A stretch of 16,716 bases of DNA from an uncultured Clostridia bacterium (GCA_948664205.1 CAPNDH010000030.1:1-16716); one strand, 5' to 3'; positions 1 to 7,320 are shown, counted from the first letter of the stretch. Numbers and translations are program-made. Notes: a model not told the origin generated them from the sequence alone.

Positions 1-807
1 TTAGATGTAGATATAGCTATTCGTTGTAATGGAGAATATTCATACAAAATAGTAGACCCAATGTTATTCTATACAAACGTATGTGGAAATGTACAAGATA
101 GATATGTAAAAGAAACAATAGAAAGCCAATTAAAAACAGAGCTTTTAACAGCACTTCAACCAGCATTTGCAAAAGTATCTGAAATGGGAGTAAGGTATAG
201 TAGTTTGCCAGGTCATACAATGGAATTTGCAGAAGCATTAAATGAAGTATTATCACGTAAATGGCAAGAAACAAGAGGAATAGAAATTGTTTCAATAGGT
301 GTAAATTCAGTAAATGCATCTGGGGAAGATGAAAACATGATAAAAGAACTTCAAAGAAGAGCAGTTGTAGGAAACCCCAAAATGGCAGCAGCAACATTAG
401 TAGAAGCACAAGCAGAAGCAATGAAAAGTGCAGCTTCAAATACAGCTACTGGTCCAATGTTTGCATTTGCAGGAATGAATATGGCAAGCAAAACAGGAGG
501 AATAGATGCAAATACATTATTTGCAATGGATCAAGAAGAAAATGTAGGGGCTAAATCGGTAAGGAATACCCTAGAGGAAGACCAAATTTCGCCCGATAAA
601 GAAGCTCAAAACAAAGAGCAACCTTCAAAAGAATGGACATGTAAATGTGGAACTAAAAATACTGGAAAATTCTGTACTGAATGTGGAAATAAAAAACCAG
701 CAACATATAAATGTGATAAATGTGGATGGGAACCAGAAGATAAAACTGTTCCACCAAAATTCTGCCCAGAATGTGGAGACCAATTTAATAAAGAAGATGA
801 AGAATAA
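1..807 (+). CDS. SPFH/virion-core-like protein with C-terminal double zinc ribbon (5' partial)
   Basis: The frame is open from the first base, so the N-terminus lies outside the window; 268 residues are visible. The first part (about residues 1-160) resembles the end of an SPFH-type domain, as in the bacterial YdjI / 'virion core protein' family, and ends in an Ala/Glu-rich helix (VEAQAEAMKSAAS). Residues about 212-262 hold paired CxC/CxxC knuckles (CKCGTKN, CTECG, CDKCG, CPECG), that is, two zinc ribbons, followed by an acidic tail. Such proteins are thought to act at the membrane as oligomeric scaffolds; the exact role is unknown. The linker at residues 181-200 (541-600) is encoded by DNA matching an intergenic repeat at 15521-15550, which suggests a repeat was absorbed in frame. 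It is followed by a strong palindromic terminator. The family call is moderately sure; the zinc ribbons are clear. Confidence 0.8.
   Translation, partial: LDVDIAIRCNGEYSYKIVDPMLFYTNVCGNVQDRYVKETIESQLKTELLTALQPAFAKVSEMGVRYSSLPGHTMEFAEALNEVLSRKWQETRGIEIVSIGVNSVNASGEDENMIKELQRRAVVGNPKMAAATLVEAQAEAMKSAASNTATGPMFAFAGMNMASKTGGIDANTLFAMDQEENVGAKSVRNTLEEDQISPDKEAQNKEQPSKEWTCKCGTKNTGKFCTECGNKKPATYKCDKCGWEPEDKTVPPKFCPECGDQFNKEDEE
541..600 (+). repeat. Intragenic copy of a GTAGGGGC-type repeat
   Basis: Positions 541-570 match 15521-15550 at 27 of 30 bases; both begin AATGTAG and share AATCGGT and AGGAATACC. The ends (GTAGGGGC at 544-551, TCGCCCG at 590-596) resemble the ends of the GTAGGGGCGATT/AATCGCCC hairpin at 11445-11470. 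The copy lies in the linker between the two domains of the SPFH-like protein and keeps the reading frame open. Confidence 0.6.
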
Positions 808-811
808 ATAT

Positions 812-930
812 AAAGAGGCTGTAAAAAAGTGAGTCAAAAGGGACTGAGTCAAAAGGGACGGGGTAAATTGTCACTCCTAGAGGTGCCAATTTACCCCGTC
901 CCTTTTGACTCACTTTTTTACAGCCTCTTT
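812..930. terminator. Large palindromic element, probable bidirectional terminator
   Basis: The outer arms 812-843 and 899-930 are almost perfectly complementary (AAAGAGGCTGT...AAAAGGGA). An inner stem pairs GGGACGGGGTAAATTG (854-869) with CAATTTACCCCGTCCC (887-902). The left arm carries an exact 15-bp tandem duplication (TGAGTCAAAAGGGAC at 830-844 and 845-859), so the hairpin can pair in two registers. A related element with the same inner core but other outer arms lies at 8766-8858. Confidence 0.75.
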
Positions 931-1005
931 AAGTTTTTAAAACAACAATTAATATTACAACAATATTACAAAGATATTAAATAAAAATTACAGCCACTAA
1001 AACTC

Positions 1006-1034
1006 TTGACAATCTTCCTAAAAAGATAGATACT
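1006..1034 (+). promoter_or_regulatory. Sigma-A-type promoter of sepF-divIVA
   Basis: TTGACA at 1006-1011, a 17-bp spacer, then GATACT at 1029-1034. Transcription would start near 1041, giving a leader of about 37 nt to the sepF start codon. Confidence 0.65.
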
Positions 1035-1077
1035 ATATACAATAAAACAAATTGCCATAAATTTTAGGAGGTATAAA

Positions 1078-1548
1078 ATGTCAGGAGCTATAATGAATAA
1101 AGTATTAGACTTATTTGGAGTTGACACAGCAGAGGAAGAATACGATGAAGAAGAATATGAAGAATTAGAAGATGATGAAGAAGAAGTTGAAGAAAATAGA
1201 AACTTTTGGAATAGACGTTCAAGTAAGGTTGTAAATATGCCACAAACAAATCAAATAAAAATGGTTATATCACAACCAACAACTTTTGAACAATCAGAAG
1301 CTATATGTAATTTACTAAAAGAGAAAAAATCTATAATAGTAAATTTAGAATATGTAAATAAAGATATTGCAAGACGTATTGTAGATGTTGTAAGTGGAGC
1401 TGTACAAGCTTTAGATGGACATATACAAAAAGTTTCAAACTCAATATTTTTAATTGCACCATATAACTATGATATTACAAATGAAATGGCAAGAGAAGAG
1501 ATAAAAAATAAATTATCTGTTTCATGGCTAAAAAATTCACAATTATAG
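1078..1548 (+). CDS. sepF: Cell division protein SepF
   Basis: SepF is a cytoplasmic FtsZ partner that anchors and aligns FtsZ filaments at the septal membrane. The 156-residue length is typical. The N-terminus (MSGAIMNKVLDLFG) is the expected short amphipathic membrane-binding helix. An unusually acidic linker follows (residues about 18-42, runs of E and D). The folded SepF/DUF552 domain begins about residue 58 (KMVISQPTTFEQSEAI, VNLEYVNKDIARRIVDVVSGAV, GHIQKVSNSIFLIAP). The start is supported by AGGAGG 5 nt upstream. The next gene, a DivIVA homologue, starts 26 nt downstream, as expected for a division operon. Confidence 0.95.
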   Translation: MSGAIMNKVLDLFGVDTAEEEYDEEEYEELEDDEEEVEENRNFWNRRSSKVVNMPQTNQIKMVISQPTTFEQSEAICNLLKEKKSIIVNLEYVNKDIARRIVDVVSGAVQALDGHIQKVSNSIFLIAPYNYDITNEMAREEIKNKLSVSWLKNSQL

Positions 1549-1574
1549 TATCTAGTAGTTTGGAGGAGTAAAAA

Positions 1575-2030
1575 ATGATAACACCATTAGAAATTGAAAA
1601 TAAAAAATTTGCTAAACAAATGATGAATGGATATAGTGTAGAAGAAGTAGATGAGTTTTTAGATGATTTAACAGTAGATTATGAAAAGTCATTTAAAGAA
1701 AATGCAGAGTTAAAAGCAAAAGTAGAAGATTTAGAAGCTAGCTTAGCACATTACAAAACAATAGAAGGAACCCTTCAAAGTACACTAGTAATGGCACAAA
1801 ATACAGCAGAAGAAGTAAAAGAAGTTGCTAGACAACAAGCAGAACAAATAATTAGAGAAGCAGAAGGTAATGCAAAAAAATCAGTTGAAGATTTAGGTCA
1901 AGAAATTCTTATGAAGAAAAAAGAATTAGAAGACATTAAAAAACAATTTGATGTATATAAAGCAAAAATGGAAGCATTATTAATTTCACAATTAGAATTA
2001 CTAAAAGACGTAAATAATGAAGATATATAA
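1575..2030 (+). CDS. divIVA: DivIVA-domain cell division/polarity protein
   Basis: The 151-residue protein begins with the DivIVA/GpsB lipid-binding motif: MITPLEIENKKFAKQMMNGY followed by EEVDEFLDDL (residues about 22-33). The remainder is a heptad-rich coiled coil (residues about 35-150), which in this family drives assembly at curved membranes and recruits partners. A GGAGG lies 8 nt before the ATG. It sits 26 nt after sepF, so it is almost certainly co-transcribed, and a hairpin follows immediately. At this size GpsB is an alternative name, but the longer coiled coil favours DivIVA. Confidence 0.9.
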   Translation: MITPLEIENKKFAKQMMNGYSVEEVDEFLDDLTVDYEKSFKENAELKAKVEDLEASLAHYKTIEGTLQSTLVMAQNTAEEVKEVARQQAEQIIREAEGNAKKSVEDLGQEILMKKKELEDIKKQFDVYKAKMEALLISQLELLKDVNNEDI

Positions 2031-2036
2031 AGAATG

Positions 2037-2062
2037 AGGCACTTTTTAAAGTGCCTTTGTTA
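2037..2062 (+). terminator. Terminator after divIVA
   Basis: AGGCACTT (2037-2044), a 4-nt loop, then AAGTGCCT (2049-2056), followed by TTGTTAAAT. The stem is good and the T-tract is weak. It lies 7 nt after the divIVA stop. Confidence 0.65.
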
Positions 2063-2099
2063 AATTGTAGAGAAATGATATGTCTTTTAAACATTAAAA

Positions 2100-2271
2100 T
2101 TAGAAATATATAAATTTTGAAAAAAAGCGGATTGAAAGTAAGTGAATTAGAAATTCTTAATTGATTTTATGGAAAGAGTTCGCTTTAGCGGGAACTGCCA
2201 TAAAAGCAACTTAGAATTTCTATGAAAATTAGCTTAAACGAGCATTTTTGAAAAATTTCATATATTTCTAA
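2100..2271. repeat. 172-bp nested inverted-repeat element (MITE-like or structured leader RNA)
   Basis: The ends are inverted repeats: TTAGAAATATAT (2100-2111) against ATATATTTCTAA (2260-2271), extending inward through the adjacent AAATTTT. Inside is a second pair of 25-bp arms: 2148-2172 matches the complement of 2198-2222 at 22 of 25 bases. The apex (2177-2196) folds as AGTTCGC-TTTA-GCGGGAACT with a small bulge. The whole could fold as one long interrupted hairpin. It lies between the divIVA terminator and the ribosome binding site of the next gene, so it is either a non-autonomous insertion or a 5' leader structure. Confidence 0.65.
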
Positions 2272-2313
2272 ATAATAAAGTATTCAAAATTTGATTATGT
2301 GGAGGAAAATGTT

Positions 2314-3984
2314 ATGCAAAAAAACTTGAAATCAAATAATGGTATAACACTAATTACATTAGTAATCACAATAGTTGTAATGCTAATATTATCATTTACA
2401 ATAAGCATAAATGCAAATGACTATATTGAAAGAACAAAGAAAACAAATTTAGATACAGATTTGCAAAGACTTCAAGAGAAAGTAGAAATATACTATTCAA
2501 AAAATAAAGAAATTCCTGTGTTAAATAAATACACAAATGTAGCAATGCTAGAAAAAAAGGAAAATGATAATGAAAATTATTATGTTATCGATCTAGATAA
2601 ATTAGAAGGAATAGAGTTAAATTATGGTAAAGATTTCGAAAAGGCAAAACAAATAGAAGGAGAAATATCAGACTTATTAGACATCTATATTATAAATGAA
2701 GAGTCACACGTTATATATTACCCTAAAGGAGTAAAATTCGATAATAAAATATACTATACATTAGCAGGAGGCCAAAGCCAAATAAATAATGAATTTCAAA
2801 TATCTAAAATAGAATTAACAGGTGAAAATAGTATAGAAATAGGAAAAACAACAAAGTTAAATTTTAAACTAATACCAAGTTTTGTAGAAACTAATGGAGT
2901 AAATTGGAATTCAGAAAATGAAGAAATAGCAACAGTAGATGAAAATGGAATTGTAACAGGTATAGGTTATGGAGTAACAAACATAACAGCAACTTTAAAA
3001 GAAAATGAAGAAGTAACAAAAAAATTTGAAATAAAAATAACATATCCAACTATACAAATTAGTATTATAGCAGACAAAAACAGTACGATAAATGGTGAGA
3101 TACCTAGCTATTCAAACCCTATAATACCAAAAGGATTTAGAGCAGTAGATAGAACTTCAGGAGATGATACAATTTTAGAGACTGCAAAATGGGGAACAAA
3201 AGAAGGATATAAAAGTGGATTAGTAATAGAAGATGAAAAAGCAAATCAATATGTATGGGTTCCAGTAGATGGTGAAATAGTAACATTAAGTAGATACATA
3301 TTTAATGCAGATGGCACAGAGAATAAAGTAAGTGCAGATACAAAATATAATACTTATGTAGAACAAAATATGGTAGGAGCAGTATATTCATTAGAATATG
3401 GAAATAAAGTAGCAAAAGATATTAATAAATTTATACAAAGCGTAGAACAAAATGGAGGATATTATATAGCAAGATATGAGGCAAGTTATGGAGAAAGCGG
3501 AAAAGTAAAATCTGTCAAAACCACTAAACTTGCAAGCTTAATAACAGGAAATTCTCCATCAGAAGAAGGCGTGATTTGGAACAATATAAAACAAACAGAG
3601 GCAGCAACTTTATGCCAAAATACATATAAAGAAGAATATGGGGTAGAAAGTGATTTAGTAAATAGTTTAGCTTGGGACACAACCTTAACATTTATTCAAA
3701 AATATTCAGAAAGCTCAAATTATAGTGTAGGAAAACTAGGAAATATAGGAACAAAAGAAGCAAAACTAACAGGAGAAACGGAAGATGTTAGGTGCAACAT
3801 ATATGATTTATCAGGTAACTATTCAGAATGGACAACAGAAACCTCAATAGAAACAGGAAAACCATGTACAGCAAGAGGCGGAAATTATGAAAGCGAAGAA
3901 AATGTTGCAAGTTCATATTTAGCAAAAGGAGTAGAAGAAGTATCAGAATTAATAGCATTTAGAAGCATATTATATATAAAATAA
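2314..3984 (+). CDS. Prepilin-like secreted protein: Ig-like (Big_2) domain plus FGE/C-type-lectin-fold domain
   Basis: I place the start at the ATG at 2314 (556 residues), because the GTG at 2299 overlaps the GGAGG (2301-2305) that serves the ATG 8 nt later. The N-terminus (MQKNLKSNNG then ITLITLVITIVVMLILS) is a type IV prepilin signal: short charged leader, Gly at the cleavage site, hydrophobic helix; the usual Glu5 is Thr. Residues about 160-245 match a bacterial Ig-like group 2 domain (SIEIGKTTKL, WNSENEEIATVDENGIVTG, GVTNITAT). Residues about 265-556 resemble the formylglycine-generating-enzyme/sulfatase-modifying fold (YVWVPVDG, YYIARYEA, NIYDLSGNYSEWT, ARGGNY, AFRS), here more likely a binding or structural domain than an enzyme. 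It is probably surface-exposed. It converges with the minus-strand M23 gene 19 nt away. Enzyme activity and ligand are unknown. Confidence 0.8.
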   Translation: MQKNLKSNNGITLITLVITIVVMLILSFTISINANDYIERTKKTNLDTDLQRLQEKVEIYYSKNKEIPVLNKYTNVAMLEKKENDNENYYVIDLDKLEGIELNYGKDFEKAKQIEGEISDLLDIYIINEESHVIYYPKGVKFDNKIYYTLAGGQSQINNEFQISKIELTGENSIEIGKTTKLNFKLIPSFVETNGVNWNSENEEIATVDENGIVTGIGYGVTNITATLKENEEVTKKFEIKITYPTIQISIIADKNSTINGEIPSYSNPIIPKGFRAVDRTSGDDTILETAKWGTKEGYKSGLVIEDEKANQYVWVPVDGEIVTLSRYIFNADGTENKVSADTKYNTYVEQNMVGAVYSLEYGNKVAKDINKFIQSVEQNGGYYIARYEASYGESGKVKSVKTTKLASLITGNSPSEEGVIWNNIKQTEAATLCQNTYKEEYGVESDLVNSLAWDTTLTFIQKYSESSNYSVGKLGNIGTKEAKLTGETEDVRCNIYDLSGNYSEWTTETSIETGKPCTARGGNYESEENVASSYLAKGVEEVSELIAFRSILYIK

Positions 3985-4003
3985 ATTTATATAATATTCA
4001 CAA

Positions 4004-4603
4004 TTAATAATAATTAAGAGGATTAACATACTCTCCATCTACTCGTATTCCTAAATGTAAATGTGCTCCTGTTGTTGCTCCATTTGTTGGGTTACCATTA
4101 CTGTCTTTATATTGATTTCCGCACTACTCCATATACATTTTTTGGTCCTACAAAGCCGTATTACTTGTCCTTGCACTACTTCATCTCCTGTATTTACTAT
4201 ATAATTTGGAGATACATGACAATATGTTATTTTCATGTTTTCTTTAGATAATGTTATTGTGTATCCACCACCACCTAGAAAACCAGTATATGTTATTATT
4301 CCACTCACTACAGCTATTAGTTTACTTCCTTCTGGAGCTCCTATATCTATTCCTTTATGATATGAAGATGCACCTGCCGTAGGAGATATGCGTTTTCCAA
4401 AATATGAATTTATTCTTGTATATCCCGGACTTGGCCACACAAAACCGTGAAGAACTTATTTGCATATTTTCTATTGCATTCAAATCATAATCTAAAATAA
4501 TCTCTCCTGATATAGTTGGTGTAAAAAAACATGATATTATTAAAATTAAAATTATTAGACTAAAAATTATATAATAAAAAGGCTTAAAAAAAGAGCCACA
4601 CAT
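4004..4603 (-). CDS. M23 (LytM-type) metallo-endopeptidase, encoded through three +1 shifts at CGG
   Basis: The start is the ATG at 4603, with AAAGGAGG 7 nt upstream. The frame runs to 4448, then continues one base further on at three in-frame CGG codons (4447-4445, 4158-4156, 4121-4119), giving 198 residues ending at TAA 4006-4004. Residues 7-31 are a membrane anchor or signal (IIFSLIILILIISCFF). The peptidase domain then reads GFVWPSPGYTRI, YFGKR, YHKGIDIG (zinc ligands H82, D86), YCHVSPN (H129), GQVIGFVGPKNVYG, and GAHLHLG (H180, H182). This is the complete LytM-family zinc site, expected to cut peptidoglycan cross-bridges outside the membrane. The HLHLG motif is reached only if all shifts occur. 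No stop or lost motif is seen apart from the shifts, so decay to a pseudogene is less likely than programmed decoding. Read without shifts, it would be a truncated, inactive fragment. Confidence 0.75.
4119..4121 (-). other. CGG +1 frameshift site 3 (M23 gene)
   Basis: The reading is GTA GTG CGG AAA TCA. Dropping the C gives GTG GGA AAT CAA TAT, which leads into TTGAHLHLG. The destination frame has a TAG at 4126-4124 and the source frame has a TAA at 4109-4107. The shift is therefore confined to about 14 nt, and that interval contains the CGG. Confidence 0.85.
4156..4158 (-). other. CGG +1 frameshift site 2 (M23 gene)
   Basis: The reading is GTA ATA CGG CTT TGT. Dropping the C gives GTA ATA GGC TTT GTA GGA CCA (VIGFVGP), the conserved turn after VVQGQ. 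The destination frame has a TAA at 4163-4161, immediately upstream. Confidence 0.8.
4445..4447 (-). other. CGG +1 frameshift site 1 (M23 gene)
   Basis: On the minus strand the reading is AGT TCT TCA CGG TTT TGT. Dropping the C gives TCA GGT TTT GTG TGG CCA, the expected start of an M23 domain (GFVWP). The destination frame has a TAA at 4458-4456, and the WPSPG motif begins at 4437, so the shift must fall within about 4438-4455. Confidence 0.8.
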
Positions 4604-4718
4604 AAAGATTCCTCCTTTAAATATCGCCCCTATCCAAAACTCTTTGAGTTTTGTACTATTCACTATTAACTATTCATTATTCACTATTAACTTAAGTTAT
4701 TCCTTGCCCACACTACAT
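4604..4718. repeat. Short hairpin and direct repeats between the GtrA-like gene and the M23 gene
   Basis: CAAAACTC (4635-4642) pairs with GAGTTTTG (4646-4653). The 14-mer TATTCACTATTAAC occurs twice, at 4657-4670 and 4678-4691, a 21-bp period, with a partial copy (TATTCAT) between. ATCGCCCCTAT at 4622-4632 is the complement of the GTAGGGGCGAT-type ends seen elsewhere in the window. Confidence 0.5.
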
Positions 4719-5132
4719 TTACTTCTTAAATGCGAAAAATTTACTTATAAAGAAATTTAACACAATAACCAATACTGTTATTATACATTTACTTATAATT
4801 TCTGGAATTGGTAATTTAAACATTAAATAGCAACCAACAAATTCAACAACCATAGTAAATGCTCTGCCTGCTATAAATTTTACAAATTCTTTTGTTTTTT
4901 CTTTTAAGTTTTTTGCCCCAGAATGAAAAACTAAATCTTTATTTGTTATATAAGCAAATAATACTGCTAATATAATTGCTATAACATTTGATATGTTTTC
5001 ATCCCATTTTAAAAGTTTTGTCATTAATGCAAATGTTCCTATATTAACAGCTGTTGTTAATACTCCAAATATTGCATAAAATATTATTTCTTTTGTACAT
5101 ACTTTTTTTATTAGTTCTTTTATTTTTTCCAT
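4719..5132 (-). CDS. GtrA-like family membrane protein
   Basis: The protein has 137 residues and four predicted membrane helices at about 17-37, 42-62, 83-103 and 110-132. The GtrA/DPMS signatures are visible: FGVLTTAVNIGTFAL near the first helix, ITNKDLVF (the usual Y.xNr.xVF motif) at about 62-69, and NFFISKFFAFKK at the C-terminus. Family members help move undecaprenyl-phosphate-linked sugars across the membrane for cell-wall or teichoic acid glycosylation. No glycosyltransferase partner is in the window. It lies on the same strand as, and 115 nt before, the M23 gene and may be co-transcribed with it. It contains no CGG in any frame. Confidence 0.85.
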   Translation of the reverse strand: MEKIKELIKKVCTKEIIFYAIFGVLTTAVNIGTFALMTKLLKWDENISNVIAIILAVLFAYITNKDLVFHSGAKNLKEKTKEFVKFIAGRAFTMVVEFVGCYLMFKLPIPEIISKCIITVLVIVLNFFISKFFAFKK

Positions 5133-5175
5133 TTTACACCTACTATTATTATATTTTATTGATTATATTATTAAA

Positions 5176-5199
5176 GCTAGAAAACATACATTTTCTAGC
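5176..5199 (-). terminator. Hairpin downstream of tRNA-Trp
   Basis: GCTAGAAAA (5176-5184) and TTTTCTAGC (5191-5199) are inverted repeats around a 6-nt loop, 14 nt beyond the tRNA 3' end. On the minus strand they are followed by TTTAATAAT, a weak U-tract. Confidence 0.5.
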
Positions 5200-5212
5200 C
5201 CCTTATTTTTTA

Positions 5213-5287
5213 TGGCAGGGGTAGTAGGATTCGAACCCACACAGGCGGTTTTGGAGACCGATGTGCTACCATTAACACTATACCCCT
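5213..5287 (-). tRNA. trnW: tRNA-Trp (anticodon CCA)
   Basis: On the minus strand the gene starts AGGGGTA and ends TACCCCT-G-CCA, so the acceptor stem pairs fully and the CCA end is encoded. The anticodon loop is CTCCAAA with anticodon CCA, and the T-arm carries GGTTCGAATCC. The anticodon is the ordinary one for UGG, so this tRNA does not explain the unusual behaviour of CGG. Confidence 0.96.
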
Positions 5288-5374
5288 ATTACTAATACTT
5301 AATTATATTAACATACTTTATTAATATATGCAAGTATTAATTAAAATAAAATGTGAATATTATATAAAAAATTA

Positions 5375-5403
5375 TTGAATATAAAAGAAAATTAATATAC
5401 AAT
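5375..5403 (+). promoter_or_regulatory. Promoter of the transketolase genes
   Basis: TTGAAT at 5375-5380, a 17-bp spacer, then TACAAT at 5398-5403. The predicted start is near 5410, about 34 nt before the start codon. The rest of 5288-5443 is A+T-rich with no gene. Confidence 0.55.
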
Positions 5404-5443
5404 ATAAATAAAATATAAGAATATAGAAAAGGAGAATAATATT

Positions 5444-6262
5444 TTGAAAATTACAGATGTAAAAGAGTTAGAAAGAATTTCTAATGAAGTAAGAAAAAAT
5501 ATAGTAGAACAAGTATATATTGCAAAATCAGGACATCCAGGGGGTTCACTTTCATGTGCAGATATATTAACAGTACTATATTTTAATCAAATGAATATTG
5601 ACGAAAAAGAGCCACAATCACCTTTAAGAGATAGATTTGTTCTATCAAAAGGTCACTGCTCACCAGCATTATATGCGGTACTTGCTCAAAGGGGATATTT
5701 TGAAAAAGAAAAGTTAAAAGAATTTAGAAGTGTAAGTGGTAATTTGCAAGGACACCCAGACATGAATAAAGTACCAGGAGTAGATATGACAACAGGTTCA
5801 TTAGGTCAAGGGCTATCTGTAGCTAATGGAATGGCACTAACTTCAAAATTAAACCATGATGGATTCAGAGTATATTGCCTTTTAGGAGATGGAGAAATAG
5901 AAGAAGGTCAAGTATGGGAAGCGGCAATGACATCATATAAATATAAATTAGATAATTTATGTGTTATAGTAGATAATAACAACTTACAAATAGATGGAAA
6001 CATAGAAAATGTAAAAGGATTAGATAATATAGAAGGAAAATTTAAAGCATTTGGTTTTAATACTATTACAATAGATGGCAATAATATAGAACAAATAATA
6101 AATGCCTTTAACACAGCTAAACTAACCAAAGGAAAGCCAACAGCAATAATAGCAAAAACCATAAAAGGAAAAGGCATATCTTTTATGGAAAATGAAGCAG
6201 GTTGGCATGGAAAAGCACCAAGTGAAGAAGAATATAAGAAGGCAATTGAAGAATTAAAATAG
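5444..6262 (+). CDS. Transketolase, N-terminal (thiamine diphosphate-binding) subunit
   Basis: This is half of a split transketolase, the pentose-phosphate enzyme that moves two-carbon units between sugar phosphates. It has 272 residues, the usual size of the stand-alone N-terminal subunit. Visible motifs are KSGHPGGSLS (28-37), SKGHCSPALY, TGSLGQGLS, the diphosphate/metal motif GDGEIEEGQ (148-156) with NNNLQIDG, and KGKGISFME followed by WHGK near the end. The start is TTG at 5444, with AAAAGGAG ending 9 nt upstream; the sequence KITDVKELE is typical for the family. The C-terminal half follows after a 134-nt gap that holds a repeat. Confidence 0.96.
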   Translation: MKITDVKELERISNEVRKNIVEQVYIAKSGHPGGSLSCADILTVLYFNQMNIDEKEPQSPLRDRFVLSKGHCSPALYAVLAQRGYFEKEKLKEFRSVSGNLQGHPDMNKVPGVDMTTGSLGQGLSVANGMALTSKLNHDGFRVYCLLGDGEIEEGQVWEAAMTSYKYKLDNLCVIVDNNNLQIDGNIENVKGLDNIEGKFKAFGFNTITIDGNNIEQIINAFNTAKLTKGKPTAIIAKTIKGKGISFMENEAGWHGKAPSEEEYKKAIEELK

Positions 6263-6396
6263 GTAGCATTGGGGACGGTTCGTAATCGGAAACAAGATAG
6301 AGAAGAATCTCAAGAGAAAATACAATAATAATCTGGCTAGATTAGGAACTGTCCCTAACGCGGAAAATAGTAGTATCTATAAAAAGGAGAAAAACA
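6263..6396. repeat. GGGGACGGTTC-type palindromic element between the transketolase genes
   Basis: GGGGACGGTTCGTAATC (6271-6287) and GATTAGGAACTGTCCCT (6340-6356) are inverted repeats matching at 14 of 17 bases, about 50 bp apart. Relatives lie at 13722-13775 and 15465-15486. The element is inside the transketolase operon and ends upstream of the ribosome binding site (AAAAGGAG) of the second gene. Confidence 0.65.
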
Positions 6397-7320
6397 ATGA
6401 ACGAAACCATAAAAATACCAACTCGCCAAAGCTATGGCGAAGCCTTAGCAAAGCTAGGAAAAGAAAATAAAAATATAGTTGTATTAGATGCAGACCTTTC
6501 AACTGCAACAAAAACAAGTATATTTGCAAAAGAAAATCCAGAAAGATTTTTTGAAATGGGAATATCAGAACAAGACATGATGGCTACATCCGCAGGATTT
6601 GCTACATCTGGAAAAATTCCATATGTAAGCACATTTGCAGTATTTGCAGCAGGAAGAGCCTATGATCAAATACGAAATAGCATATGCTATCCAAACTTAA
6701 ACGTAAAAATATGTGCCACACACGCAGGAATAACAGTAGGAGAAGATGGAGCAACACACCAAATGTTAGAAGACATTTCAATGATGAGAAGCCTACCAAA
6801 TATGACTGTTATATCTACATCAGATGATACACAAACAAAATGGGTAGTAGAAGAAATATCAAAAATAAAAGGACCAGTATATTTGAGATTATCAAGAATG
6901 GCAACACCTGTTATATATGAAGAAACACAAAAATTTGAAATAGGAAAAGCAGTCCAAATAGGAGAAGGAACAGATGCTAGTATAATAGCAACAGGAGACG
7001 TAGTATGTGAAGCAATAAAAGCAAAAGAAGAATTAGAAAAACAAGGAATAAATGTGCGAGTAATAGATGTTCACACAATAAAACCAATAGATAAAGAAAT
7101 GATAATAAAATGCGCAAAAGAAACAAAAAAAATAATAACACTAGAAGACCACAGCATAATTGGAGGATTGGGCTCAGCAGTATGCGAAGTATTAGCAGAA
7201 GAATATCCATGCAAAGTAACAAGAATGGGAATAAACGATCAATTCGGAAAATCTGGAAAAGCAGAAGAATTATTAAAATATTTTAAATTAACAAGTGAAA
7301 GTATAATTGAAAAAATATAA
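6397..7320 (+). CDS. Transketolase, C-terminal (pyrimidine-binding) subunit
   Basis: The second half of the split transketolase has 307 residues. The Pyr domain shows the catalytic-glutamate region (ERFFEMGISEQDMM, residues about 47-60) and CATHAGITVGEDGATHQ (about 107-123). The C-terminal domain shows LRLSRMATPV, INVRVIDVHTIKPID, TLEDHSIIGGLGSAV and DQFGKSGKAEELL. It pairs with the upstream gene to form the active heterodimer and should be translated from the same mRNA. AAAAGGAG precedes the ATG. The only CGG (7245) is out of frame, spanning TTC GGA. Confidence 0.96.
   Translation: MNETIKIPTRQSYGEALAKLGKENKNIVVLDADLSTATKTSIFAKENPERFFEMGISEQDMMATSAGFATSGKIPYVSTFAVFAAGRAYDQIRNSICYPNLNVKICATHAGITVGEDGATHQMLEDISMMRSLPNMTVISTSDDTQTKWVVEEISKIKGPVYLRLSRMATPVIYEETQKFEIGKAVQIGEGTDASIIATGDVVCEAIKAKEELEKQGINVRVIDVHTIKPIDKEMIIKCAKETKKIITLEDHSIIGGLGSAVCEVLAEEYPCKVTRMGINDQFGKSGKAEELLKYFKLTSESIIEKI

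Noticed and set aside
647..832. Overlapping + strand ORF inside the zinc-ribbon region
   Set aside because: It is a shadow frame of the zinc ribbons and has no ribosome binding site; it is not a frameshift product, since the main frame reaches its own stop with intact Cys motifs.
2299..2313. GTG at 2299 as the start of the prepilin-like gene
   Set aside because: It overlaps the GGAGG that is correctly spaced for the ATG at 2314, and the prepilin leader is of normal length from that ATG.
4004..4603. Calling the M23 gene a pseudogene
   Set aside because: All three lesions are the same event (an extra C making an in-frame CGG), all catalytic residues persist, and the same lesion occurs in ftsK and the HExxH gene.
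5213..5287. tRNA-Trp as the decoder of CGG
   Set aside because: Its anticodon is CCA in a normal 7-nt loop, and a Trp-for-CGG reassignment would not change the reading frame.
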